63,881 nt of DNA from Roseburia sp. Its GTDB lineage: Bacteria; Bacillota; Clostridia; Lachnospirales; Lachnospiraceae. The stretch is taken from positions 1 through 63,881 of the forward strand of contig JAFYVJ010000068.1 of NCBI GenBank assembly GCA_017549185.1. The letters are read 5' to 3'. The translations under genes were made by a program, and so were the position numbers. Position 1 is the first letter of the stretch, and every line of letters starts with the position of its first letter. Shown here piece by piece: positions 8,380 to 14,908 of the stretch. The notes under the pieces were generated by a model. It was not told where the DNA came from and ran no database searches. It worked only from the letters and a program-made list of their open reading frames with translations.

Positions 8380-9092
8380 TATGAATTCTCCTTTTCAGCA
8401 GCTTTTGCAAGTTCTTTGCCTTCTTTCTGGAATAAAATGAATGCATGACCAATAGTAATTGCACCACTGAGTAACATTAAGAAACCAACATTTGAAATTA
8501 GGCTTGGTACGCAAATGAATAACAGTGTCATTACAATGAGTGGGATGGCAACTAAGTTTTTTCCTTTGCGGAAATATTGGTATGCCATTGCACCAAAAAG
8601 AGCAGGAACTACATTATTAAATGCAGGTTGTAATGCCTCTGCTTCTAAAACCGGGCGAAGTGGTGCTAGCATGAAAACACCAAGTGCGATAACCACAGTT
8701 GTTACCAAAGAAGAAGTTGCAATGGATAGTGTAGATACAATATCATTTTCCGGAGTACCAGCTTGTGTTCCAACAATGTCTCTTGCGTTGAGGGCACAAG
8801 GAATTTTCATATTAATCAAATTACCTGTAATAAAGCCTAAATAGCTTCCGCCGGCTCCAAGCATTGGAGTATAAATCAAAAATTCAACAATACAGCTTGG
8901 TATGTAAATAATGGCAATCTGTGCAAAACCTTTCCAGAAAGCCGGCATATTTGGCATAGCATTTAAAGAGATACCCATTAAAAATGGTGAAATAATAAGC
9001 ATTGAAACACCGATGATCAAACCGATACGGCCGAAGAGGTGTGTTCGTTCATTATATTTTTCAAGATAAAGTTCACGTTCTTTTTCGTTCAT
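8379..9092 (-). CDS. Multi-pass membrane protein in the M20/DUF5058 operon
   Basis: A 237-residue protein with about six or seven hydrophobic helices and no recognised domain. Segments near 22-43, 55-80, 125-145, 155-172, 178-195 and 198-220 look membrane-spanning. A glycine-rich stretch (M-L-G-A-G-G-S-Y-L-G) between helices and a conserved-looking N-A-R-D-I-V-G-T-Q-A-G loop could line a transport path. It lies 18 bases after a DUF5058 gene and overlaps the M20 peptidase start. The pair of similarly sized membrane proteins suggests a two-subunit transporter, which is inference only. Confidence 0.6.
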   Translation of the reverse strand: MNEKERELYLEKYNERTHLFGRIGLIIGVSMLIISPFLMGISLNAMPNMPAFWKGFAQIAIIYIPSCIVEFLIYTPMLGAGGSYLGFITGNLINMKIPCALNARDIVGTQAGTPENDIVSTLSIATSSLVTTVVIALGVFMLAPLRPVLEAEALQPAFNNVVPALFGAMAYQYFRKGKNLVAIPLIVMTLLFICVPSLISNVGFLMLLSGAITIGHAFILFQKEGKELAKAAEKENS

Positions 9093-9110
9093 GATGATTG
9101 TCCGCCTTTC

Positions 9111-9869
9111 TTAGAAAATCATGCCACAGATGACTGCTGCGGCCATACCTACCAACATACTGCCGGCAATGGAGAAGTTATCGAGCCAAGCCATTTTTTT
9201 CTTTTCTGCAAAGTAGGTGAAGACTGCCATGGCAAGAGCTGCAAAAACGAAGGTTACAATCTGTAAGTATTGACCGGTTACGACAAGAGAACCATTCTGT
9301 AACTGAACGAACTGACCGATGTAGCTTCCGGTATAAGCAGTAATTAGACCAATAAACATAGCGGTCATGGCACTGTCACCGAAACTGCGGCCACCGCTTT
9401 TTTTCGATTTATTGCTGGAAAGTTTTTTATTATAGGCTTTTCCAAAGATAATGGTACAGACACATCCCCAGATAATACCCATAGTCATAAGTAATGCAAT
9501 AGTAGTGAATGCCTCGGTAGTCATTTCAGCAGCATTTAAACCGGAAAGACCAATACTTTTTGCGGCGATATCAGCAACACTGGTTTCATAATGTAATGCA
9601 CCGATTACAGAAAGGCGAAGCCATGGTAATGGGATGCCTAATGTTCCAGAAAGTGCAATAACACCTAATAAAATGCTGATACTTGGTAAAAGTGAAAAAG
9701 TAACACTAGATGTGATGGCACGTTTCAGTTTTACCTTATCCATTCCAAGTGCGATTCCTGCACGGTAGGAGCGGATTAAAAAGAAAATGCTCATTCCGAC
9801 TACGAATAAAATGATGAGACCGGAGATGAGAAAGAGTGGGGTACTACTTAATTGTTCTAAAGTATTCAT
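9111..9869 (-). CDS. DUF5058 family membrane protein
   Basis: A 252-residue membrane protein with an N-terminal helix (12-32), then a region S-V-T-F-S-L-L-P-S-I-S-I-L-L-G-V-I-A-L and P-W-L-R-L-S-V-I-G-A that fits my memory of DUF5058 proteins of Firmicutes. About six helices in total, with a basic lysine/serine-rich loop near 148-160. It is the first gene of the minus-strand operon, preceded by GGAAGGG and a MITE-like repeat (9909-9959). The role is unknown. Its association with the M20 peptidase suggests import or export of peptides or acyl amino acids. Confidence 0.6.
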   Translation of the reverse strand: MNTLEQLSSTPLFLISGLIILFVVGMSIFFLIRSYRAGIALGMDKVKLKRAITSSVTFSLLPSISILLGVIALSGTLGIPLPWLRLSVIGALHYETSVADIAAKSIGLSGLNAAEMTTEAFTTIALLMTMGIIWGCVCTIIFGKAYNKKLSSNKSKKSGGRSFGDSAMTAMFIGLITAYTGSYIGQFVQLQNGSLVVTGQYLQIVTFVFAALAMAVFTYFAEKKKMAWLDNFSIAGSMLVGMAAAVICGMIF

Positions 9870-9908
9870 AAATGAACCCTTCCTTTGTAATAATTTTTTT
9901 AGTTAATA

Positions 9909-9959
9909 GTAATTATTCAGAGCACCATTCGCAAAATTGCCTTGGCTCTGAATAGTTAC
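9909..9959. repeat. Short (solo) copy of a MITE-like palindromic repeat
   Basis: The ends GTAATTATTCAGAGC (9909-9923) and GCTCTGAATAGTTAC (9945-9959) are inverted repeats around a 21-base core. Read on the minus strand it matches the two ends of the longer elements at 51308-51461 and 63581-63712, with the middle deleted. It lies just upstream of the DUF5058 operon start, where it could affect transcription. Confidence 0.7.
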
Positions 9960-10002
9960 ACTTATTATAGAAATAATTAAGAAGAAATGCAATGAAATAA
10001 GG

Positions 10003-10365
10003 TTATTTAGTTTGTTCTAAATCACGCAATTCTTTTAATTTTTTTGCATACTCTACGAGTCGCTCTTTGTCAGCACTACAGTATACGTCAAATAGTACTT
10101 TGTCATTTTGATATATCCGGTGTGCAGTTTCCGCAGTGATTGCATCCAAAAGATATTTGTTAGAATCGGGCGTAGATTCGCCAGTTGCGAGATAATCTGC
10201 GCTTACTTGAAAATAGTCCGCAAGTTTTTTTAACCGTTCGTGAGTAGGCATGCTGTTTTTCCATTTGGAAACAGAACCATTGGAAAATCCGAGTTCTTTT
10301 TCTAAAGAACCTTGAGAAATTCCTTTCGATTTGCGGAGAGATTCAATTCTTTCATAAAAAGTCAT
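10003..10365 (-). CDS. XRE family transcriptional regulator
   Basis: A 120-residue regulator. The Cro/C1-type helix-turn-helix spans about residues 4-60 (R-I-E-S-L-R-K-S-K-G-I-S-Q then F-S-N-G-S-V-S-K-W and A-D-Y-F-Q-V-S-A-D-Y-L). A helical tail of about 55 residues may mediate dimerisation or sensing. AAGGAG lies upstream of the start. It is divergent from the pilin-like operon at 10639. The gap between them holds two near-identical palindromes, one overlapping the plus-strand promoter. Inference: it represses that operon and probably itself. Confidence 0.85.
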   Translation of the reverse strand: MTFYERIESLRKSKGISQGSLEKELGFSNGSVSKWKNSMPTHERLKKLADYFQVSADYLATGESTPDSNKYLLDAITAETAHRIYQNDKVLFDVYCSADKERLVEYAKKLKELRDLEQTK

Positions 10366-10382
10366 AAAAACTCCTTTCTGTC

Positions 10383-10429
10383 ACAGAAAAAAATCTGTAA
10401 AACAACTTGACAAATAGAAAAAAATCTAT
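10383..10429. promoter_or_regulatory. Twin palindromic operators, likely for the adjacent XRE regulator
   Basis: Two 16-bp sites with the same design: ACAGA-A6-TCTGT at 10383-10398 and ATAGA-A6-TCTAT at 10414-10429. Their centres are 31 bp apart, almost exactly three helical turns, so two bound dimers would lie on one DNA face. The second site fills the spacer between the -35 and -10 boxes of the plus-strand promoter; the first lies just upstream of the ribosome site of the XRE gene. Confidence 0.7.
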
Positions 10430-10434
10430 ATAAT
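10407..10434 (+). promoter_or_regulatory. Sigma-A promoter of the pilin-like operon
   Basis: A perfect -35 TTGACA (10407-10412) and -10 TATAAT (10429-10434) with a 16-bp spacer. The spacer is occupied by the second XRE-type palindrome, so repression by occlusion is expected. The start point near 10441 would give a leader of about 200 nt, AT-rich, before the gene at 10639. Confidence 0.75.
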
Positions 10435-10638
10435 GTAATTAACACAGAAAAGTTTCGGTAACGGATTCTTATATAACAATATTTTAAAATAATAATATTA
10501 TTAGATTTATTTTAGAATATTTTCTGTAAAACGTCAATCTAATCTATATATTCAAAAATATTCCATTTTAAAATTAGAAGATTCAGTCAATAAGGAGCAG
10601 GATGCTCTTTATTAATAAAATTTTATAAGGAGGAAAAT

Positions 10639-10824
10639 ATGGAACAGGTATTAAAGCATTATGGAGATGCCATTCTTGTAGTGGTGGTATTACTTGCGTT
10701 AGGAGGGATACTGATAACAGCATTGACTTCTGACGGGTACGTAGCGGTTGCATTCAGAAGTGCAATAGAGGATTTCTTCAGTAGCATGAATGCATTGACA
10801 CCGGGTACAGTGCCAAATCCTTGA
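10639..10824 (+). CDS. Small leaderless pilin-like protein (first gene of Tad-like operon)
   Basis: A 61-residue protein. Residues 1-8 are polar (M-E-Q-V-L-K-H-Y), Gly9 follows, then one hydrophobic helix (about 11-30) and a short polar tail. There is no signal peptide or prepilin leader before the helix. AAGGAGG lies seven bases before the ATG. The pattern M-E-Q-x-x-x-x-Y-G-x-x-[IL]-L recurs in the products at 13854 and 14010 of the same operon. The size and hydrophobic N-terminus fit a Flp/pilin-like structural subunit that does not need cleavage. Function is inferred from the ATPase and TadB/C-like genes next to it. Confidence 0.6.
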   Translation: MEQVLKHYGDAILVVVVLLALGGILITALTSDGYVAVAFRSAIEDFFSSMNALTPGTVPNP

Positions 10825-10879
10825 TTTAAGGGAAAGAAAACTCCGGCAGTTATGCTGCCGGAGTATTTAGGAGGAGCAA

Positions 10880-11944
10880 ATGAGCGAATTAATTACATAT
10901 GAACCAACAACAGAACATTTTGGGGTATTTGGTAAATATATAGCAGAACCTAGTGTGACAGATATTGATTATAATGGCACAAGTCTGTGGATTACAGATT
11001 TTAAGAAAGGGCGTTATGAGGTGAAAGAGGAGATTTCGGAACAGTTTTTAAGTTCGTTTACTCATAATATTTCTAATTGTGTAAATAAACAATTTAATAA
11101 TGCGAATAAGGTGTTAGAAGCAGATACAAAGGAATTACGCATTAGTATTATTCATAGTTCTGCGGCTACTTCCGGAACCAGTATTTGTATTAGAAAATCA
11201 CCATGTTTTATAAGAAATACGATAGAGACTATGGTAAAGGAACGATACTGTCAACAGGAAGTTTTACAATTGTTGTTAAATTGCGTTCAAGCGAGGATGA
11301 ATTTTGTATTTGGAGGAGAACCAGGTAGTGGTAAGACAGAGTGTGCAAAGTTTTTTATGCAGTTTATACCGAAGGAGGAGAGGGTAATTACCATCGAAGA
11401 TTCTTTGGAGATTCATTATCCTGAGATTAATCCGGGGGCAGATGCGGTAGAACTTAGAATAGGTCCGGGATTTTCCTATACAGATGCTATTAAGGCATGT
11501 TTGCGCCAAAATCCAAAGTGGTTGGTTTTGTCAGAAGTACGTTCTGTGGAAGTGACCTCACTTTTAGAACAATGGAGCACTGGCGTAAATGGTTTTACAA
11601 CAATACATTTGGATGATTTGCGAAAACTTCCAGATCGAATACAGAATATGATGGATAATGTGAATGATGTGGAACGAATGGAGAATCGAATCTATCAGTA
11701 TGTAAACGTGGGGATATTGATACGTGTAATGGAGGAACAGGATGGACATATTCGGCGCTATATAGATCAGCTGTGCTTTTATAGTAGAGAAAATGATACG
11801 AATAAAGTTTATATGATTGTGAAAAATGGAGAAGTGGTTTCTAAAGAATTGCCACCGGACATTTTAAAAAAGTTTTCTTATGCAAATATAGAAGAGCCAT
11901 TTTTGTGTAAAGAATTTAAGCAGTATCAGAAAGAAGGAAGGTAA
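10880..11944 (+). CDS. CpaF/TadA-type secretion ATPase
   Basis: A 354-residue ATPase of the VirB11/GspE/CpaF superfamily that should power assembly of the pilus-like structure from the cytoplasmic side. The N-terminal domain is about 1-120. The nucleotide domain has Walker A G-E-P-G-S-G-K-T (146-153), the acidic box V-I-T-I-E-D-S-L-E (about 169-177), Walker B-like W-L-V-L-S-E-V-R-S (about 210-218) and the His box G-F-T-T-I-H-L-D-D. It is shorter than typical CpaF (about 450), lacking extra N-terminal sequence. AGGAGG precedes the ATG. The following gene starts directly after its stop. Confidence 0.85.
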   Translation: MSELITYEPTTEHFGVFGKYIAEPSVTDIDYNGTSLWITDFKKGRYEVKEEISEQFLSSFTHNISNCVNKQFNNANKVLEADTKELRISIIHSSAATSGTSICIRKSPCFIRNTIETMVKERYCQQEVLQLLLNCVQARMNFVFGGEPGSGKTECAKFFMQFIPKEERVITIEDSLEIHYPEINPGADAVELRIGPGFSYTDAIKACLRQNPKWLVLSEVRSVEVTSLLEQWSTGVNGFTTIHLDDLRKLPDRIQNMMDNVNDVERMENRIYQYVNVGILIRVMEEQDGHIRRYIDQLCFYSRENDTNKVYMIVKNGEVVSKELPPDILKKFSYANIEEPFLCKEFKQYQKEGR

Positions 11945-13375
11945 ATGAGAAAAAGGAGAATTATTAGAAGTTTACAGCTACTGAATCCTAAGAATCTTGT
12001 AAGAGAAGTTCATGTATATGGATATCATTTTTCCTGGAAAACACATTTATTGGCGTTGTTAGCTACATTGGCGGGAATGAGTGTGGTGAGTGTTTTATTT
12101 CAATTAAAACCCATTTATTTTAGTTGTGTTTTGGTGGCGGTATGTTTTATGTTGCCAATATTGATATTAGAGATGTATAAGGGGATGTTTGAACAGAAAA
12201 GATTTGCAGATGCAGTAACTTATGGAGAACAGATTTTATATTCTTTTCAGAAAAATGGTAAAGTGGTATCGGCTTTAAAGGAGACTAAGGAGATTTTTGA
12301 AGATGGCAGGATGAAGTGGGTGATTGAGGAGGCTATTTCATTTCTAGAAGACGGGAATTCCAATAGTGAAAAGGGCATTTTAAAAGAAGCTTTAGAGCAA
12401 ATTGAGCAGGCTTATAGCTGTAGCAAAATCCACATGATTCATGAATTGTTAATTAGTTGTGAAGAATTGGGGGGAGATGCAGGGAATTCGATATTATTAG
12501 TTTTAAACGATATTGAACTGTGGAAAAGAAGAGAATATTCACTGCAAGCAGGAAAAAAGGTACAGAATCGAGATAACGTGATATCCATTATTGTCTCGTT
12601 TGTGTTGTGTTTGATTACACTGTATGTTTTGGATGGTATGAGCCTGTTATTACCTAATAAAACGGTTGCCGGTTTATTTCCATTAGAAGTGATACAGATA
12701 TCGTCTTTTTTGTTTATCTTATTTATGCTGTTTGTGTTTTATAAAAGTAGAAAGTCTCTTACAAAAAGCTGGTTGCAACGGGAAACTTTATATAAACAAG
12801 ATTACATATTGGCAAGTTATGATTTGGTAATAAATTATGGTGAAAAGAATTGGTGGCAAAGAATATTAAGTAGAATACCTTATTATTTAGCCAAAAAAGA
12901 TATTAATCGGGAATTATATACTACGTTGCCACAGTGGCTGATGCAGATAGCTTTGTTGTTGCAGAATAATAATGTTCAGGTTTCATTGATGAAGTCTATA
13001 GAAGATGCTTCACCAGTACTGCAAAAGGAATTAGAAAGGCTTAGGGAGAGGCTTGAGATAAGGCCGAATGAATTGCAGTCGTATACAGAATTCTGTAAGA
13101 ATTTTGATATTCCGGAAGTGCAGAGTTGTATGAAAATGCTGCATGCTATTTCAGAGTCAGGAACAGGAAATGCACAGCTTCAGGTAAATAATTTGTTACA
13201 GCGTGTTCAGGAAATGCAGAATATAGCAGAAGATATTCGTAGTGGGAGTGATGCGTTTCAAATGAGATTATTGTTTTCATACCCTGTATTAGGTGTGACA
13301 ATTAAATTATTGGTGGATATGACAGTAGGAATGTTATATATATTCCAATTATTAAGTCAGGTTGGAGGTATGTAA
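11945..13375 (+). CDS. TadB/TadC-like membrane platform protein
   Basis: A 476-residue inner-membrane protein. Two transmembrane helices lie near 34-80, a cytoplasmic segment at about 85-205, two helices near 210-268, a second cytoplasmic segment at about 275-430 and a terminal helix near 440-468. Two T2SSF-like helical regions in one chain suggest a fused equivalent of TadB and TadC, the platform that couples the ATPase to subunit insertion (inference from layout and neighbours). It starts one base after the ATPase stop and its own stop lies inside the ribosome-site region of the next gene. Confidence 0.65.
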   Translation: MRKRRIIRSLQLLNPKNLVREVHVYGYHFSWKTHLLALLATLAGMSVVSVLFQLKPIYFSCVLVAVCFMLPILILEMYKGMFEQKRFADAVTYGEQILYSFQKNGKVVSALKETKEIFEDGRMKWVIEEAISFLEDGNSNSEKGILKEALEQIEQAYSCSKIHMIHELLISCEELGGDAGNSILLVLNDIELWKRREYSLQAGKKVQNRDNVISIIVSFVLCLITLYVLDGMSLLLPNKTVAGLFPLEVIQISSFLFILFMLFVFYKSRKSLTKSWLQRETLYKQDYILASYDLVINYGEKNWWQRILSRIPYYLAKKDINRELYTTLPQWLMQIALLLQNNNVQVSLMKSIEDASPVLQKELERLRERLEIRPNELQSYTEFCKNFDIPEVQSCMKMLHAISESGTGNAQLQVNNLLQRVQEMQNIAEDIRSGSDAFQMRLLFSYPVLGVTIKLLVDMTVGMLYIFQLLSQVGGM

Positions 13376-13376
13376 T

Positions 13377-13712
13377 ATGAGAAATATTATTGGGGCATTT
13401 GGTACGTTGATCATGTTATTGATTTATTTTTTCTCATGTATATCAGTTGGGAATGCAGGTATTGCGGTTGCAGCAGCAAAAGAATTCAAAGCAGAGGTAG
13501 TAGCGGAGATTGAAAATAGTAACTTTAATCCTAAAGTGATAGAAGGATGTATTAGGCAGGCCGAGAATGCAGGATATCAGCTCCAGGTTACTTCATGTAT
13601 GTATGATGAGAGATATAATATGCAGTCTGCCGAAGTTGTTTTGACATATAGTTATACCATTCCACTTTTAGGGATATCAGAAACGAGGACAACTAGGGGA
13701 ATTGCTAGGTGA
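13377..13712 (+). CDS. TadE/pseudopilin-like membrane protein
   Basis: A 111-residue protein with an N-terminal hydrophobic helix (about 7-32) and an extracytoplasmic domain. The domain contains one Cys pair (C-I-R-Q and T-S-C-M) and ends in Y-S-Y-T-I-P-L-L-G-I-S-E-T-R-T-T-R, which resembles TadE-like minor subunits. I choose ATG 13377 because GGAGG lies eight bases upstream; a TTG at 13362 would place that ribosome site inside the gene. Gly9 again precedes the hydrophobic core, as in the small pilin-like products of this operon. Confidence 0.6.
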   Translation: MRNIIGAFGTLIMLLIYFFSCISVGNAGIAVAAAKEFKAEVVAEIENSNFNPKVIEGCIRQAENAGYQLQVTSCMYDERYNMQSAEVVLTYSYTIPLLGISETRTTRGIAR

Positions 13713-13730
13713 GATTATGGAGAATCAGAT

Positions 13731-13838
13731 ATGAAGATGGTGATAGAAGAATTAGGGCAAACATTTATAGCATTGTTTTGCACAGGGTATATGATTGTTA
13801 TTTTTCTTGAGATTTTGAATGGGGTTACAGCGTTTTAG
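13731..13838 (+). CDS. Very small membrane protein of the pilin-like operon (35 aa)
   Basis: A 35-codon gene: M-K-M-V-I-E-E-L-G then a hydrophobic helix (Q-T-F-I-A-L-F...) to the end. GGAG lies eight bases before the ATG. The N-terminal spacing (eight residues, then Gly9, then helix) matches the other small products at 10639, 13854 and 14010, which supports it as a real gene despite its size. It is probably a membrane or minor filament subunit. Confidence 0.5.
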   Translation: MKMVIEELGQTFIALFCTGYMIVIFLEILNGVTAF

Positions 13839-13853
13839 AAAAGGGGGATAAAA

Positions 13854-14000
13854 TTGCAGGAGATAATGGAACATTATGGCATAGCACTGCTAGCGGTTAT
13901 TGCAGTAACAGGAGCGATGGGAATGATATGTAGTTGTATGGGAGCTGATGGAATAGTTTGCCAAATAGTTGGTATTTTCATGCAAAGTATATGTGGATAG
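13854..14000 (+). CDS. Small leaderless pilin-like protein (48 aa, TTG start)
   Basis: A 48-residue protein beginning at TTG 13854, with AAGGGGG six bases upstream. With this start the N-terminus reads M-Q-E-I-M-E-H-Y-G-I-A-L-L and aligns without gaps with M-E-Q-V-L-K-H-Y-G-D-A-I-L from 10639. The alternative ATG at 13866 sits only three bases after an AGGAG and would lose this match. A hydrophobic helix (about 10-28) and a short tail with four cysteines (C-S-C, C-Q and C-G) follow, suggesting disulphide bonding. A paralogue of the first pilin-like gene. Confidence 0.55.
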   Translation: MQEIMEHYGIALLAVIAVTGAMGMICSCMGADGIVCQIVGIFMQSICG

Positions 14001-14009
14001 GAGAACTAT

Positions 14010-14516
14010 ATGGAGCAAATAGGAAGTTTGTATGGGAAATTTATTCTGGAGGGAATCGTTGTTGTATGTCTGGCTGGTTTTTTGTTTTGTAATATTTCAG
14101 ATACGGATGGAAACGCAGGAATGCTAGAAATGATAGGGAGTAACTTACCTAAAATAGATGAGAAATATGATTCTTATACAGATTTTAAAGAGGTTTATAA
14201 AGAAGAGAGTAATAAAGATGCACCGAAAATATTTTTGATTGCAGGAGCAGTTGATATTGGGAAAATAAAACTGTCTCAGATAATAAAGGCCGTTGATTAT
14301 AGTGGAAGTGAAATAAAATTGGAAGTAATGAGTATTAAAAATATGCAGAATGAGGAATTAATAGAGAATTATAATTTGGAGACGATGGAAATAGATTTAA
14401 CGAATGCTGGAGTTTATTCCGTGTTGGTTAAAGCTACAGATGATGGGAACAGAACAACCGAATGCCAGATAAAAATACCTGTTAATAATAAGCAGCTATT
14501 GGAGGATGTGGATTGA
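14010..14516 (+). CDS. Membrane-anchored protein with Ig-like outer domain
   Basis: A 168-residue protein whose N-terminus M-E-Q-I-G-S-L-Y-G-K-F-I-L matches the short pilin-like products. A helix (about 10-28) follows, then a linker and a beta-rich domain (about 68-165). That domain has A-G-V-Y-S-V-L-V-K-A-T-D-D-G-N and ends I-K-I-P-V, similar to the bacterial Ig-like DUF5011 type. It may be a long minor pilin or tip subunit: the same anchoring helix with an added outer domain. GGAG precedes the ATG; the stop overlaps the next start (TTGA). Confidence 0.6.
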   Translation: MEQIGSLYGKFILEGIVVVCLAGFLFCNISDTDGNAGMLEMIGSNLPKIDEKYDSYTDFKEVYKEESNKDAPKIFLIAGAVDIGKIKLSQIIKAVDYSGSEIKLEVMSIKNMQNEELIENYNLETMEIDLTNAGVYSVLVKATDDGNRTTECQIKIPVNNKQLLEDVD

Positions 14517-14890
14517 AAAATGTAGTGTTAATACTTAATGGGATGGTATTGTTGTTGCTATCATTAATAATACTTATGGCTATTTATGGAAGAATGAATC
14601 ACAGTATGGAATTACAAAGTAATTTGTCTTCTGTAATGGAAGAACAGATAAACGAGATGATGTTGAATGAGGAATATAGTATTACCAATACCCAGGAATT
14701 TCTGACGGATTTTATAGGAAACCTAGTCGTAGCATTAGATGGAAAATATGATTTAACCATAGATGTGTTACAGGTAGATATGGAAAAGGGGATTTTATCA
14801 GTGAGAGTGACGGCTGATTTTCTTTATCTGAATGGAAATCGAGGAACAACAGTATGCGAGCGAACGGTGATTTTTGATAGGTTACAGTAG
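14513..14890 (+). CDS. TadE-like small membrane protein (TTG start)
   Basis: A 125-residue protein with an N-terminal helix (about 4-24) and a mixed outer domain ending in R-T-V-I-F-D-R-L-Q. The start is TTG at 14513, overlapping the previous stop by three bases, with GGAGG about eight bases upstream. Size and topology fit a TadE-like minor subunit. No catalytic motif is visible. Confidence 0.55.
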   Translation: MKNVVLILNGMVLLLLSLIILMAIYGRMNHSMELQSNLSSVMEEQINEMMLNEEYSITNTQEFLTDFIGNLVVALDGKYDLTIDVLQVDMEKGILSVRVTADFLYLNGNRGTTVCERTVIFDRLQ

Positions 14891-14908
14891 TCATAGGAGA
14901 GAAGAACA

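Noticed and set aside
10639-14890. Conjugation (type IV secretion) system
   Set aside because: The ATPase is VirB11/CpaF-like, but no VirB4, coupling protein, relaxase or oriT-like gene is present. The TadB/C- and TadE-like genes fit a Tad/T2SS-type system.
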